Positions 1-10,689 are shown, numbered from the stretch's first letter. The stretch is 64,000 nucleotides of DNA from Pseudocitrobacter faecalis (GCA_003315335.1 QNRL01000005.1:248001-312000); one strand, 5' to 3'. Numbers and translations are program-made. Notes: generated by a model not told the origin, from the letters alone.

Positions 1-2
1 GT

Positions 3-998
3 CACACCATTCAGGACGTGCGCATCGTTAAGGGATTGAATAACCCGGAACTTGACGCCGCTGTTGGTGAAGATCTGGCGCAGCAGTTGCGCGATGAGCT
101 GGAACTGGTGCAGGGTGCCTCGAACGAGTTCGATAAGGATCTGTTCCTGGCCGGTGAAATCACGCCGGTATTCTTCGGGACAGCGTTGGGTAACTTCGGT
201 GTGGATCACATGCTGGATGGCCTGGTGGAGTGGGCGCCAGCGCCGATGCCGCGTAAAACTGACACTCGTGAAGTGGTTGCTGCGGAAGAGAAATTCTCTG
301 GCTTCGTCTTCAAGATTCAGGCCAACATGGACCCGAAACACCGTGACCGCGTGGCGTTTATGCGCGTCGTTTCTGGTAAATATGAGAAGGGTATGAAGCT
401 GCGCCAGGTGCGTATTGGTAAAGACGTGGTCATTTCCGACGCGCTGACCTTTATGGCGGGCGACCGTTCTCACGTAGAGGAAGCCTATCCGGGCGACATC
501 ATCGGTCTGCATAATCACGGTACGATCCAGATCGGCGACACCTTTACCCAGGGCGAGATGATGAAGTTCACCGGCATTCCGAACTTCGCGCCGGAACTGT
601 TCCGTCGTATTCGCCTGCGCGATCCGCTGAAGCAGAAACAGCTGCTTAAAGGGCTGGTACAGCTTTCCGAAGAGGGGGCGGTGCAGGTGTTCCGTCCGAT
701 TGCCAACAACGACTTGATCGTGGGGGCGGTCGGCGTACTGCAGTTCGACGTGGTTGTGGCGCGTTTGAAAAGCGAATACAACGTTGAAGCGATTTACGAA
801 TCGGTAAACGTCGCGACCGCCCGCTGGGTGGAAGGCAAAGACGTCAAGAAATTCGAAGAATTTAAACGGAAGAACGAAGTTCAACTGGCGCTGGATGGCG
901 GCGATAACCTGACCTATATCGCACCAACCATGGTTAACCTGAACCTGACACAGGAACGTTACCCTGATGTCGAGTTCCGTAAAACTCGCGAGCATTAA
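3..998 (+). CDS. prfC: Peptide chain release factor 3, 3' part (cut by window start)
   Basis: C-terminal 331 residues of RF3, the translational GTPase that removes RF1/RF2 from the ribosome after peptide release. The reading frame is open from the first complete codon ([11 protein letters not shown]...). The N-terminal GTP-binding domain, about 200 residues of the usual 529, lies before the window. The visible part covers the end of the G domain and the beta-barrel and C-terminal domains ([21 protein letters not shown], ending FRKTREH), closely matching the E. coli protein from memory. The GTG at 18 is an internal Val codon, not a start. A strong terminator follows directly. Confidence 0.97.
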   Translation, partial: HTIQDVRIVKGLNNPELDAAVGEDLAQQLRDELELVQGASNEFDKDLFLAGEITPVFFGTALGNFGVDHMLDGLVEWAPAPMPRKTDTREVVAAEEKFSGFVFKIQANMDPKHRDRVAFMRVVSGKYEKGMKLRQVRIGKDVVISDALTFMAGDRSHVEEAYPGDIIGLHNHGTIQIGDTFTQGEMMKFTGIPNFAPELFRRIRLRDPLKQKQLLKGLVQLSEEGAVQVFRPIANNDLIVGAVGVLQFDVVVARLKSEYNVEAIYESVNVATARWVEGKDVKKFEEFKRKNEVQLALDGGDNLTYIAPTMVNLNLTQERYPDVEFRKTREH

Positions 999-1005
999 TC
1001 CCCCC

Positions 1006-1040
1006 GGAAGCACGGCCAGCGCCGTGCTTCCGCATTTTTA
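1006..1040 (+). terminator. Rho-independent terminator of prfC
   Basis: GC-rich perfect stem (GGAAGCACGG at 1006-1015 with its complement at 1022-1031, extendable by one pair to a CAGC tetraloop) followed by GCATTTTTA. It starts 8 bases after the prfC stop. Confidence 0.88.
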
Positions 1041-1119
1041 GCCTCTCTTTTTTCCGCTGCGGAAAGTTCTTAATTGCACCCCCATCTCATCCGTTTTGCT
1101 GGTTTTTTAGTCAATTGCA

Positions 1120-1165
1120 CCTGCAAGCTGCCGAGAGTGTTCTATATTTAACAGAGTGATGAGCG
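1120..1165 (+). promoter_or_regulatory. Probable sigma-S promoter of osmY
   Basis: CTATATT at 1142-1148, followed by TAACAGAGTGATGA, resembles the extended -10 of the E. coli osmY promoter (CTATATTTAACAAAGTGATG, from memory), which is sigma-S dependent with no strong -35. Initiation near 1155 would leave an untranslated leader of about 175 bases. Otherwise the 999-1329 gap holds only the prfC terminator and AT-rich sequence. Confidence 0.65.
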
Positions 1166-1329
1166 AGTTGCTGGTTTAATGCACTTTGTTATTTATGAAT
1201 CTTAGCGCATTAACCCATCAAATATACTCATCGCGGTATTAATAACCTAAAACGGGACGGATGTCGTCCTCAGCAGCATAACGGCCACTGTGTCGGGTGC
1301 TCAAAAACCGGGCAATACAAGGAGAAATA

Positions 1330-1923
1330 ATGATGACTAAGATGAAAATGGGAAAAACGTTGCTGGCCGTCATTCTGGGCTCTGCGGTGATGAGCGGTTC
1401 TGCAATGGCTGAAAGCAATGCGGCCTCTGAAGCAGGACAGAAAGTTGACAGTTCGATGAATAAAGTCGGCAACTTCATGGATGACAGCGCTATCACGGCG
1501 AAAGTGAAAGCGGCGCTGGTCGATCATGATGCGATTAAAAGTACCGATATTTCGGTGAAAACTGAAAATAAAGTGGTGATCTTAAGCGGTACAGTCGACA
1601 ACCAGTCTCAATCCGATCAGGCGACTTCCCTGGCGAAAGGGGTTGAGGGCGTGAGCAGTGTCGAAAACAAATTGACCATCCGTGAAGGTAAAGCCGACAG
1701 CATGAAGGGTTACGCGGGTGATGCGGCTACGACCAGTGAAGTGAAGGCCAAACTGCTGGCTGATGACATCGTACCGTCACGCAAAGTGAAAGTTGAAACC
1801 ACCGATGGCGTTGTGACGCTGACCGGTACGGTTGACTCCAAAGCGCAGGTGGAACGCGCTGAAAGTATCGCCAAAGCCATTGACGGCGTGAAAAGCGTAG
1901 AAAACGACCTGAAAACGCCGTAA
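1330..1923 (+). CDS. osmY: Osmotically inducible periplasmic protein OsmY (two BON domains)
   Basis: Periplasmic stress protein of 197 residues, induced by high osmolarity and stationary phase in E. coli. It starts with a signal peptide of about 27 residues (ending SGSAMA/ESN). Two BON domains follow at roughly residues 51-120 and 128-197, each with the alternating pattern of a putative phospholipid-binding fold; the second repeats the first ([13 protein letters not shown] against [13 protein letters not shown]). The start at 1330 is chosen because AAGGAG lies 5 bases upstream; a second ATG follows at once and is nearly as good. BON proteins are thought to act as envelope chaperones; its precise role is not shown by sequence. 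Confidence 0.95.
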   Translation: MMTKMKMGKTLLAVILGSAVMSGSAMAESNAASEAGQKVDSSMNKVGNFMDDSAITAKVKAALVDHDAIKSTDISVKTENKVVILSGTVDNQSQSDQATSLAKGVEGVSSVENKLTIREGKADSMKGYAGDAATTSEVKAKLLADDIVPSRKVKVETTDGVVTLTGTVDSKAQVERAESIAKAIDGVKSVENDLKTP

Positions 1924-2028
1924 GGAACGTTCAGGAAAATATTGATGCACTTTTAATTTTTTAATATCGCTGGTGTCGCCTGAGTGCGTTGAGAAGCGGT
2001 GACATTAACTATGGTAAAGGAGAATCGT

Positions 2029-2190
2029 ATGTTTCGTTGGGGCATTATCTTTCTGGTTATCGCGTTAATTGCCGCTGCACTGGGCTTTGGTGGGTTAGCA
2101 GGTACCGCAGCAGGTGCGGCGAAAATCGTGTTTATCGTCGGTATCATCCTGTTCCTGGTCAGCCTGTTTATGGGCCGCAGACGTCCATAG
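2029..2190 (+). CDS. ytjA: Small membrane protein YtjA (UPF0391)
   Basis: 53-residue protein, nearly all hydrophobic: two short membrane segments (about residues 4-24 and 30-48) joined by a Gly/Ala-rich stretch, ending in a basic tail GRRRP. It starts [20 protein letters not shown], like the E. coli protein of the same length. The start at 2029 has AAAGGAG 7 bases upstream; longer in-frame extensions lack family support. It lies 105 bases after osmY with no terminator between them, so it may be read from the osmY promoter. Function is unknown. Confidence 0.9.
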   Translation: MFRWGIIFLVIALIAAALGFGGLAGTAAGAAKIVFIVGIILFLVSLFMGRRRP

Positions 2191-2211
2191 CGTCTGATAC
2201 AGACAATTTAC

Positions 2212-2240
2212 AAAGCCAGTCTTCGGACTGGCTTTTGTCG
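2212..2240 (+). terminator. Rho-independent terminator of ytjA
   Basis: Ten-pair stem AAAGCCAGTC / GACTGGCTTT closed by a UUCG tetraloop, with the T-run inside the 3' arm and continuing TTGTCG. Confidence 0.9.
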
Positions 2241-2258
2241 TTTATGCGCCGTTTTCAG

Positions 2259-2287
2259 GTGCGGCGTACCGCCTTATCCGGCCTACA
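2259..2287. repeat. REP-like palindromic element (partial)
   Basis: GTGCGGCGTACCGCCTTATCCGGCCTAC matches half of the enterobacterial REP consensus (GCCTTATCCGGCCTAC). It lies just after the ytjA terminator. Confidence 0.7.
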
Positions 2288-2343
2288 AAACCGTAAACCA
2301 AATGGGTTACACTGAAACGCCGCACGTTGCCGGAGAAAACCGC

Positions 2344-3132
2344 ATGACCTTCCGCTTTATCGACACCCATTGTCACTTTGATTTCCCGCCGTTCACCGAT
2401 GATGAAACGGCAAGCCTGGCGCAGGCCGCGCAGGCGGGCGTCGAAAAAATTATCGTTCCAGCGACCGAGGCGTCGCGTTTTGATAAGGTGCTGTCGCTGG
2501 CTTCCCAACATGCACCGCTTTATGCCGCGCTGGGTCTGCATCCTATTATTATTGAGCAGCATGATGACGCCAGCCTGGCGGCACTGGAGACGGCGCTGGC
2601 CGCAATGCCGGAAAAACTGATTGCCGTTGGCGAGATAGGTCTCGACCTCTATCGTGACGATCCGCAATTTGACCGCCAGCAGCGATTACTGGACGCACAG
2701 CTTCAACTGGCGAAGCAATATGATTTACCGGTTATTCTTCATTCCCGTCGCACCCACGACAAACTGGCGATGCATCTGAAACGCCATGCGCTGCCACGAA
2801 CCGGTGTGGTGCATGGCTTTTCCGGTAGCCTGCAGCAGGCGCAGCGATTTGTTGAGCTGGGATACAAGATTGGCGTCGGCGGAACGATCACTTATCCGCG
2901 AGCCAGCAAAACACGCGCGGTGATGGCTCAACTTCCCCTCAGCGCACTCCTACTGGAAACCGATGCGCCGGATATGCCGTTAAACGGCTATCAGGGCCAG
3001 CCCAACCGCCCGGAGCGCGTGGCGCAGGTCTTTACTGAACTTTGTGCGCTACGTGATGAATCTCCTGAAGATATTGCCGAAACGTTATGGCTCAACAGTC
3101 ACCAGCTATTCTTCTCATTTATGAATAAGTGA
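2344..3132 (+). CDS. yjjV: TatD-family metal-dependent hydrolase YjjV
   Basis: 262-residue TIM-barrel metallohydrolase of the TatD family (putative DNase). Metal-ligand motifs are present: DTHCHF near the N-terminus, GEIGLDL, ILHSRR, VHGFSGS and LETDAPDMPL. The start at 2344 (MTFRFIDTHCHF) fits the family; GGAG lies 8 bases upstream, and the upstream ATG at 2302 would add 14 unsupported residues. In E. coli yjjV follows yjjU, which is missing here. TatD proteins are 3'-5' exonucleases; the true substrate of YjjV is not established. Confidence 0.93.
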   Translation: MTFRFIDTHCHFDFPPFTDDETASLAQAAQAGVEKIIVPATEASRFDKVLSLASQHAPLYAALGLHPIIIEQHDDASLAALETALAAMPEKLIAVGEIGLDLYRDDPQFDRQQRLLDAQLQLAKQYDLPVILHSRRTHDKLAMHLKRHALPRTGVVHGFSGSLQQAQRFVELGYKIGVGGTITYPRASKTRAVMAQLPLSALLLETDAPDMPLNGYQGQPNRPERVAQVFTELCALRDESPEDIAETLWLNSHQLFFSFMNK

Positions 3133-3151
3133 TGTGATTGGGGTCTCATAA
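3130..3151 (+). promoter_or_regulatory. Candidate CRP site upstream of the CNT transporter gene
   Basis: TGTGA-TTGGGG-TCTCA (3133-3148) matches the CRP consensus TGTGA-N6-TCACA in 9 of 10 core positions. A TATAAT at 3220-3225 would place initiation near 3232 and this site near -92, a spacing used by class I CRP promoters. Catabolite control would fit a nucleoside permease; this is inference. Confidence 0.45.
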
Positions 3152-3279
3152 TTAACTTTTGCTCGCTGAGTCTTGCGTAAAATATGTGATGTCGCGCGAG
3201 AAGGATAGTGACGGAACGTTATAATCGTGGCGCGTTAAGTCGCTCTTTTTTTCAACGTTTCAATACACAGGGACTCTGT

Positions 3280-4557
3280 ATGCAAATCCTCATGGGACTC
3301 ATCGGCATGGTGGTGCTGCTGGCCATTGCCTTACTTCTTTCCAACAACCGTCGAGCGATAAATCTCCGAACCGTACTGGGTGCCTGGCTGATTCAGGTGG
3401 GTATTGGCGCGCTTATCCTCTATGTTCCCGCTGGCCGCAAGGTGCTGCTGGCGATGTCTGAAGGCGTGGCGAACGTCATCGCTTACGGTAACGAAGGTAT
3501 CGGCTTCCTGTTCGGTGGGCTGGTATCCGATAAAATGTTTGACGTCTTCGGCGGTGGCGGTTTTGTTTTCGCGCTGCGGGTGCTGCCGGTTATCGTCTTC
3601 TTCTCGTCGCTGATTGCCGTGCTTTACTACCTCGGCATTATGCAGTTTGTGATCCGTATTCTGGGCGGCGCGTTGCGTGCGGTGCTGAAAACCTCGCGGA
3701 CGGAATCACTCTCCGCGACGGCGAATATTTTCGTTGGGCAAACGGAAGCGCCGCTGGTGGTACGTCCCTATATCGCGACCATGACCCGCTCTGAACTGTT
3801 CGCGGTAATGTGTGGCGGACTGGCGTCGGTGGCGGGTTCAGTACTGGCAGGTTACGCGCAGATGGGCGTGCCGCTGGAGTATCTGATCGCCGCGTCGTTC
3901 ATGGCGGCGCCGGGTGGACTGCTGTTTGCGAAAATCATTGTGCCGGAAACGGAAAAACCGCACGACTCGCCGAACCTGGAAGCCGAAACGGATAACCCGG
4001 ATGCCCCGGCGAACGTGCTGGATGCCGCAGCGTCCGGTGCTGCATCGGGTATGCAACTGGCATTGAACGTGGGCGCAATGCTGCTGGCGTTTATCGCTCT
4101 GATTGCCCTGTTGAACGGTATGCTTTCCGGGATTGGCGGCTGGTTTAACCATCCGGAACTCTCGCTGCAAATGATTCTTGGCTGGGTCTTCTCGCCACTG
4201 GCGTGGGTTATTGGCGTGCCGTGGAGCGAAGCGACGGTAGCGGGGTCGTTTATCGGCCAGAAGCTCATCATCAACGAATTTGTGGCTTACATGAACTTTG
4301 GCGAATATCTGAAGCCAGATGCCGAGGTTACGGCGGCAGGTTTACAGGTCATCTCAAGCCATACCAAAGCGATTATCTCCTTTGCTTTGTGCGGCTTTGC
4401 TAACCTGTCGTCGATTGCCATTCTGATCGGCGGACTGGGCGGTATGGCGCCCAACCGCCGTCAGGATATCGCCCAGCTTGGCCTGCGCGCGGTGGCGGCA
4501 GGGACGCTCTCCAACCTGATGAGCGCCACCATCGCAGGGGTATTCCTCGCCCTATAA
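3280..4557 (+). CDS. NupC/CNT-family nucleoside transporter
   Basis: Concentrative nucleoside:cation symporter of the inner membrane, 425 residues. It has an N-terminal hydrophobic hairpin, then re-entrant and membrane segments typical of CNT proteins. Family motifs visible: [26 protein letters not shown] and [15 protein letters not shown] (the NEFVA substrate-site region). The start at 3280 ([14 protein letters not shown]) matches NupC-type N-termini and has AGGGAC upstream; the 24-codon extension to 3208 is not supported. E. coli K-12 has nothing at this locus (its nupC, nupX and psuT lie elsewhere), while Salmonella is remembered to carry a homologue here. Proximity to deoCABD suggests it feeds nucleosides to that pathway. 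Confidence 0.9.
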   Translation: MQILMGLIGMVVLLAIALLLSNNRRAINLRTVLGAWLIQVGIGALILYVPAGRKVLLAMSEGVANVIAYGNEGIGFLFGGLVSDKMFDVFGGGGFVFALRVLPVIVFFSSLIAVLYYLGIMQFVIRILGGALRAVLKTSRTESLSATANIFVGQTEAPLVVRPYIATMTRSELFAVMCGGLASVAGSVLAGYAQMGVPLEYLIAASFMAAPGGLLFAKIIVPETEKPHDSPNLEAETDNPDAPANVLDAAASGAASGMQLALNVGAMLLAFIALIALLNGMLSGIGGWFNHPELSLQMILGWVFSPLAWVIGVPWSEATVAGSFIGQKLIINEFVAYMNFGEYLKPDAEVTAAGLQVISSHTKAIISFALCGFANLSSIAILIGGLGGMAPNRRQDIAQLGLRAVAAGTLSNLMSATIAGVFLAL

Positions 4558-5415
4558 GTACAGTGCCGGAGGGATAATACGTGTTATCCCTCTGGCCCGC
4601 AGCGCCTGCGCCAACGTCTCAATGTCGTCTGGCCCGGCACTACGCCACGTTTTCGCCTCACCGTGCACGCCATGGGCGTGAAACGCATTCAGCCGCACCG
4701 GTATCTCCCCCAGTTCGCGAATGAATTCGCTGAGTGCTTCTATTTCCTTGAGATAGTCACTCTGTTCCGGAATAACCAGCAGTCGTAATTCCGCCAGTAA
4801 GCCACGTTTAGCCAGCCAGCGGATGCTTGCTTTAATGCGCTGATTGCTTCGCCCGGTCAGCGACAGATGCGTTTTCTCCCCCCAGGCTTTTAAATCCACC
4901 ATCACGCCGTCGCAAACCGCGTGGAGTTTCTCCCAGCCAGCCGTGGAAAGCTCGCCGTTGCTGTCGACCAGACAGGAGAGATGCCGCAGAGCAGGCGTCT
5001 GGCGAATCTGTTCAAACAGCGCACAGACGAACGGTAACTGCGTGGTGGCCTCGCCGCCGCTGACGGTAATGCCTTCGATAAACGGCGCGGCACGGGTAAT
5101 CTGCTGAAGAATGTGTTCCATGCTCCAGAGCTGCGCCATTGGCGTTGCCTGCTGCGGGCACATCTGCAGACAGGTGTCGCACTGCTGACAGGCGTCCTCC
5201 TGCCAGTAAACGCGTCCACCCTGTATGGAAAGCGCATCATGCGGGCAGTGCAGCACGCATTCGCCACAATCGTTACAACGGCCCATCGTCCAGGGGTTAT
5301 GGCAGTTTTTACAGCGCAGGTTACACCCTTGCAGAAACAGAGCCAGGCGACTGCCTGGCCCGTCCACGCACGAGAAGGGGATGATTTTACTGACTAAAGC
5401 GCATCTGCTGTTCAT
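4552..5415 (-). CDS. yjjW: Glycyl-radical enzyme activase YjjW (radical SAM)
   Basis: 287-residue radical-SAM activating enzyme. The CX3CX2C cluster is at Cys31/35/38 (CNLRCKNC), followed by a two-cluster ferredoxin insert (Cys47/50/53/57 and Cys76/79/82/86), as in activases of the PFL-activase-like group. The SAM-binding [12 protein letters not shown] motif is present. The start at 5415 gives the family N-terminus [10 protein letters not shown]; the frame stays open upstream but that lies inside yjjI. It overlaps the yjjI 3' end by 29 bases, implying translational coupling, and overlaps the convergent transporter stop by 6 bases. It presumably installs the glycyl radical on YjjI. Confidence 0.94.
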   Translation of the reverse strand: MNSRCALVSKIIPFSCVDGPGSRLALFLQGCNLRCKNCHNPWTMGRCNDCGECVLHCPHDALSIQGGRVYWQEDACQQCDTCLQMCPQQATPMAQLWSMEHILQQITRAAPFIEGITVSGGEATTQLPFVCALFEQIRQTPALRHLSCLVDSNGELSTAGWEKLHAVCDGVMVDLKAWGEKTHLSLTGRSNQRIKASIRWLAKRGLLAELRLLVIPEQSDYLKEIEALSEFIRELGEIPVRLNAFHAHGVHGEAKTWRSAGPDDIETLAQALRARGITRIIPPALYL

Positions 5416-6937
5416 GGCTGACCACTCGCGGTTGGCGTTCCAGAATGCGGGTATTGCGCGCGGCTTCTTCGCCCAGCCAGGTGGTATTGGTGCGCGAACC
5501 GTCGGCACGGTACTTTTCCAGATCCGACAAACGCACCATGTAGCCCGTCACGCGCACCAGATCGTTGCCGCTGACGTTAGCGCTGAACTCGCGCATGCCG
5601 ACCTTGAACGCGCCGAGACAAAGCTGCATCACCGCCTGCGGATTGCGTTTCACCGTTTCATCGAGCGTCAAAATATCGCTGATGCCCGCCGGATAATGTG
5701 CGTGATGCGGCGCAACCGCCAGCAGATGACTGACGGGATCGGGTTCATCGCCGTAAGGAAGACGTGCGCCCGGTGTGGTGCCGATATCGGCGCTGATCCC
5801 CGATTGCGCATGCAGCAGCGCGCGCTGCTGCCAGCCGTAACGCACAGGTGTGTTCGCCACAAACTCTGCGAGTTGTTCGCTAATGCGGTAGCCCAACGCG
5901 TTGGCCTGCGGATCTTTACCGTAGCGGGCGCTAAGCCCCTCTTTCTCACACAAAATATTGACCGCTTCCGCCAGAGAATAGATGCCAAACATCGGCACAA
6001 AACGATCGGGATCGATCAGACCTTCTGCCACCAGGAAGCTATGATCAAAGAAGTGCGATTGCTCATAAAGGAAGGCGCAGCGAGCGTCGATGATGTCAAT
6101 TTGCTGCTGACAGTAGTGCGGCAACATGTGGGTGAAAAAATCGTCCGTGGAGTGACTGCGCCTGGCGACTTCTTGCAAATTGAGGCGCACCAGCGTACTG
6201 CCGCCGCCCGCCATCGGCAGGCTGTTATAACAGCTCACAATACCATACTGGCCTTTTGTGAAAATATTATCATTTATCGGGCCGTTGGCGATGTGGGGTT
6301 TACTGCACTCACAGATATTTTTGCTGACTTCCAGCAGCAGATCGTCTGAGGTAATGTCAGGGTCGTAGATAAAGGTGAGATTTGGTGCGACCTGCTTTAA
6401 TTCTGCATCTGCACGCAGAATAGCGCGCGTGATTGGCGTATCGGCAGGGCCAATATTCACATGTGTGAAGGCGTCAGGAAGCGTGCGATCGAGGTAGCGC
6501 CAGAAACGTTTTATTCGGCTATCGATTTCTTCTTGTGTTAGAATTCTAACATATGGCATCAATAGCGCATCGAGATGCCCGAGGAATACCGGCATGGCGG
6601 TCACGGAAGGCACATGGTGATACAGAATGGTGAGCAAAGAGAGCGCATCATCCAGATCCTCAGCGCCTTCCAGCTCCAGCCATTCTGAACCGTTTGCCAG
6701 AAATCGCGCGTAGTCAGGCAGTACGTAACGCGGTTTGTAGGGGGCATGGCCTTCGAACATATCGCAGATCACGCCCTCCGTCAGTGCGGCTTGCGCAGCG
6801 GGCGGCAGCGTCGGATAAGGCAATGCGTTTTCTGCTTCCAGCGCCAGAAAATGGCGTTTCTGTTCCGGGCTTAACACAGGGCTGGTGACAATTTGCTGGC
6901 ACTGTTGCAGCACCGATGAAGGGGTAGATGTTGGCAT
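5387..6937 (-). CDS. yjjI: Glycyl-radical enzyme family protein YjjI (DUF3029)
   Basis: 516-residue glycyl-radical enzyme homologue. The C-terminal radical loop is VRVTGYM with the candidate Gly at 465, and a candidate catalytic Cys lies in [12 protein letters not shown]. The start at 6937 ([14 protein letters not shown]) has AGGAA 7 bases upstream and gives the E. coli length. Its activase gene yjjW overlaps it downstream. The reaction is unknown. Two DeoR operators (6257-6272 and 6536-6551) lie within its coding sequence, so promoter deoP1 fires antisense to it. Confidence 0.94.
   Translation of the reverse strand: MPTSTPSSVLQQCQQIVTSPVLSPEQKRHFLALEAENALPYPTLPPAAQAALTEGVICDMFEGHAPYKPRYVLPDYARFLANGSEWLELEGAEDLDDALSLLTILYHHVPSVTAMPVFLGHLDALLMPYVRILTQEEIDSRIKRFWRYLDRTLPDAFTHVNIGPADTPITRAILRADAELKQVAPNLTFIYDPDITSDDLLLEVSKNICECSKPHIANGPINDNIFTKGQYGIVSCYNSLPMAGGGSTLVRLNLQEVARRSHSTDDFFTHMLPHYCQQQIDIIDARCAFLYEQSHFFDHSFLVAEGLIDPDRFVPMFGIYSLAEAVNILCEKEGLSARYGKDPQANALGYRISEQLAEFVANTPVRYGWQQRALLHAQSGISADIGTTPGARLPYGDEPDPVSHLLAVAPHHAHYPAGISDILTLDETVKRNPQAVMQLCLGAFKVGMREFSANVSGNDLVRVTGYMVRLSDLEKYRADGSRTNTTWLGEEAARNTRILERQPRVVSHEQQMRFSQ
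6257..6272. promoter_or_regulatory. Candidate DeoR operator OE (auxiliary)
   Basis: TGTGAAAATATTATCA matches TGTTAGAATTCTAACA in 11 of 16 positions. It sits exactly 279 bp upstream of O1, the spacing I recall for E. coli deoOE. Weak as a motif alone; its position is what supports it. It lies inside yjjI. Confidence 0.55.
6536..6551. promoter_or_regulatory. DeoR operator O1 (deoP1)
   Basis: Perfect 16-bp palindrome TGTTAGAATTCTAACA, identical to the DeoR operator consensus, with a TAGAAT -10 element (6539-6544) inside it. It marks deoP1, 647 bp before the deoC start and within yjjI on the opposite strand. Confidence 0.88.
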
Positions 6938-7042
6938 GGTGTGTTCCTCAGGCGAGAGATGGGCGAAGTGTAGGAAAAAGCGCGTCGCGATCTTTTGATC
7001 CCATACGGCGATCCGCGTGTTTTCTTGCGCTGAGAGGATGAG

Positions 7043-7147
7043 AAATTTGATTAATGTCTCATTATGGTTATGCAAACCTAATGGTGTTTTTCATTAACTG
7101 TGATGAGTGTCGAAGTGTGAGTGCGGGTCGGTGTTACAATAGTCACA
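7043..7147 (+). promoter_or_regulatory. deoP2 promoter: two CRP sites, -10 and DeoR operator O2
   Basis: Two CRP-type sites, TTTGA-TTAATG-TCTCA (centre 7053.5) and TGTGA-TGAGTG-TCGAA (centre 7106.5), are 53 bp apart, as in the E. coli CytR/CRP-controlled deoP2. TACAAT at 7135-7140 is the likely -10, with initiation near 7147, which places the sites at about -93.5 and -40.5. O2, TGTTACAATAGTCACA (7132-7147), overlaps the -10 and matches the DeoR consensus in 12 of 16 positions. O1 and O2 are 596 bp apart. Confidence 0.75.
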
Positions 7148-7182
7148 TACCCGCAAGGTAAAATTCTACGTCGGAGAACAAA

Positions 7183-7962
7183 ATGACTGATTTAACGGCA
7201 AGCAGCCTGCGTGCATTGAAACTGATGGATCTGACCACCCTGAATGAAGACGACACCGACGCGAAAGTGATTGCGCTGTGTCATCAGGCGAAAACCCCGG
7301 TCGGTAACACCGCAGCGGTCTGCATCTACCCGCGTTTTATCCCGATTGCGCGCAAAACCCTGAACGAGCAGGGAACGCCGGATATTCGCATCGCCACCGT
7401 CACTAACTTCCCGCACGGTAACGACGATATTGATATCGCGCTGGCGGAAACCCGCGCAGCAATCGCCTACGGTGCTGACGAAGTTGACGTGGTCTTCCCG
7501 TACCGCGCACTGATTGCCGGTAACGAGCAGGTGGGCTTCGACCTGGTGAAAGCCTGTAAAGACGCGTGTGCTGCGGCGAACGTGCTGCTGAAAGTGATCA
7601 TCGAAACCGGTGAACTGAAAGAAGAGGCACTGATTCGTAAAGCCTCTGAAATTTCCATCAAAGCGGGTGCGGATTTCATCAAAACCTCTACCGGTAAAGT
7701 GCCGGTGAACGCCACCCCGGAAAGCGCGCGCATCATGATGGAAGTGATCCGTGATATGGGCGTGTCCAAAACGGTGGGCTTCAAACCGGCGGGCGGCGTA
7801 CGCAGCGCAGAAGACGCACAGCAGTTCCTGGCGATTGCCGACGAACTGTTTGGTGCAGACTGGGCGGATTCCCGCCACTACCGTTTCGGCGCATCCAGCC
7901 TGCTGGCGAGCCTGCTGAAAGCACTCGGCCACGGCGACGGTAAAAGCGCAAGCAGCTACTAA
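7183..7962 (+). CDS. deoC: Deoxyribose-phosphate aldolase
   Basis: Class I aldolase of 259 residues that splits 2-deoxyribose-5-phosphate into acetaldehyde and glyceraldehyde-3-phosphate, the last step of deoxynucleoside catabolism in the cytosol. The Schiff-base Lys167 lies in [10 protein letters not shown], and the second active-site region GFKPAGGVR is present. The start at 7183 has CGGAGAAC upstream and gives the standard length. First gene of deoCABD, read from deoP1 and deoP2 under DeoR, CytR and CRP control. Confidence 0.98.
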   Translation: MTDLTASSLRALKLMDLTTLNEDDTDAKVIALCHQAKTPVGNTAAVCIYPRFIPIARKTLNEQGTPDIRIATVTNFPHGNDDIDIALAETRAAIAYGADEVDVVFPYRALIAGNEQVGFDLVKACKDACAAANVLLKVIIETGELKEEALIRKASEISIKAGADFIKTSTGKVPVNATPESARIMMEVIRDMGVSKTVGFKPAGGVRSAEDAQQFLAIADELFGADWADSRHYRFGASSLLASLLKALGHGDGKSASSY

Positions 7963-7976
7963 GTAAGATGCTTTGC

Positions 7977-8052
7977 GCCTGATGCGCTGCGCTTATCAGG
8001 CCTACGAGACATAACTCTCCGTAGGCCGGATAAGGCGTAGCCGTATCCGGCA
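7977..8052. repeat. BIME: two inverted REP elements between deoC and deoA
   Basis: Two REP units (7977-8005, GCCTGATGCG...CAGGCCTAC; and 8021-8052, GTAGGCCGGATAAGG...) lie in opposite orientation in the deoC-deoA gap. Such elements can modulate mRNA decay between operon genes. Confidence 0.85.
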
Positions 8053-8090
8053 AAAACCGCCTTCAAACTCTTTTCCTCAGGGAGGTTACC

Positions 8091-9413
8091 TTGTTTCTCG
8101 CACAAGAAATCATTCGTAAAAAACGCGATGGTCACGCATTAAGCGACGAAGAGATTCGCTTCTTTATCAATGGCATTCGCGACAACACCATTTCAGAAGG
8201 GCAAATTGCCGCTCTGGCGATGACCATTTTCTTCCATGATATGGCGATTGAAGAGCGTGTCTCACTGACCATGGCCATGCGTGATTCAGGAACCGTTCTG
8301 GACTGGAAAAGCCTTAACCTTAACGGGCCGATTGTCGATAAACACTCTACCGGCGGCGTGGGCGATGTCACCTCGCTGATGCTGGGGCCGATGGTTGCCG
8401 CATGTGGCGGCTATATCCCGATGATCTCCGGGCGCGGCCTGGGCCACACCGGCGGTACGCTGGACAAACTGGAAGCGATCCCCGGGTTTGATATCTTCCC
8501 GAGCGATGACCGTTTCCGTGAAATTATTAAAGACGTGGGTGTGGCGATTATTGGGCAGACCAGCTCGCTCGCACCGGCGGATAAACGTTTTTACGCCACC
8601 CGCGACATTACCGCGACGGTGGATTCCATCCCGCTCATCACCGCGTCTATCCTTGCCAAAAAACTGGCTGAAGGTATCGATGCGTTGGTAATGGATGTGA
8701 AAGTGGGCAGCGGCGCATTTATGCCGACCTACGAACTTTCTCAGGCGCTGGCCGAAGCGATTGTTGGCGTGGCCAACGGCGCAGGCGTGCGCACGACCGC
8801 GCTGCTGACGGACATGAACCAGGTGCTGGCTTCCAGCGCGGGTAACGCTGTCGAAGTACGCGAAGCGGTGCAGTTCCTGACCGGCGAATACCGCAATCCG
8901 CGCCTGTTCGACGTCACCATGGCGCTGTGCGTGGAAATGCTGATTTCCGGCAAGCTTGCCAAAGACGATGCAGAAGCGCGCGCCAAATTGCAGGCGGTGC
9001 TGGATAACGGCAAAGCGGCAGAGGTATTTGGCCGTATGGTCGCGGCACAAAAAGGCCCGACCGATTTTGTCGAAAACTATGCGAAATACCTGCCGACCGC
9101 GATGCTCAGCAAAGCGGTATATGCTGATACCGAAGGCTTTGTCGGCGCGATGGACACTCGCGCGCTCGGCATGGCGGTGGTGGCGATGGGCGGCGGACGC
9201 CGTCAGGCTTCCGATACACTTGATTACAGCGTCGGCCTGACCGACATGATTCGTCTGGGTGACAGCGTTGACGGGCAGCGTCCGCTGGCGGTCATTCACG
9301 CGAAAGATGAAAATAGCTGGCAGGAAGCGGCGAAAGCCGTCAAAGCGGCCATTCGCCTTGACGACAAAGCGCCAGAAATTACACCGACAGTCTATCGTCG
9401 AATCACTGAATAG
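8091..9413 (+). CDS. deoA: Thymidine phosphorylase
   Basis: Phosphorolyses thymidine and deoxyuridine to the base plus deoxyribose-1-phosphate. 440 residues. The N-terminal alpha domain and the alpha/beta phosphate-binding domain are seen in [10 protein letters not shown] (phosphate contact) and [11 protein letters not shown]. It uses a TTG start at 8091, as in E. coli, with a strong AGGGAGG 5 bases upstream. Second gene of deoCABD; a BIME separates it from deoC and 40 bp separate it from deoB. Confidence 0.98.
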   Translation: MFLAQEIIRKKRDGHALSDEEIRFFINGIRDNTISEGQIAALAMTIFFHDMAIEERVSLTMAMRDSGTVLDWKSLNLNGPIVDKHSTGGVGDVTSLMLGPMVAACGGYIPMISGRGLGHTGGTLDKLEAIPGFDIFPSDDRFREIIKDVGVAIIGQTSSLAPADKRFYATRDITATVDSIPLITASILAKKLAEGIDALVMDVKVGSGAFMPTYELSQALAEAIVGVANGAGVRTTALLTDMNQVLASSAGNAVEVREAVQFLTGEYRNPRLFDVTMALCVEMLISGKLAKDDAEARAKLQAVLDNGKAAEVFGRMVAAQKGPTDFVENYAKYLPTAMLSKAVYADTEGFVGAMDTRALGMAVVAMGGGRRQASDTLDYSVGLTDMIRLGDSVDGQRPLAVIHAKDENSWQEAAKAVKAAIRLDDKAPEITPTVYRRITE

Positions 9414-9429
9414 CGATATACTGATCTGA

Positions 9430-10689
<1,260 letters not shown>

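Noticed and set aside
18-998. prfC translation start at GTG 18
   Set aside because: The frame is open to the window edge and homology continues upstream; this is an internal Val codon.
5225-6349. 374-codon plus-strand frame across yjjW and yjjI
   Set aside because: Opposite two well-supported genes, crosses their overlap, no domain recognised.
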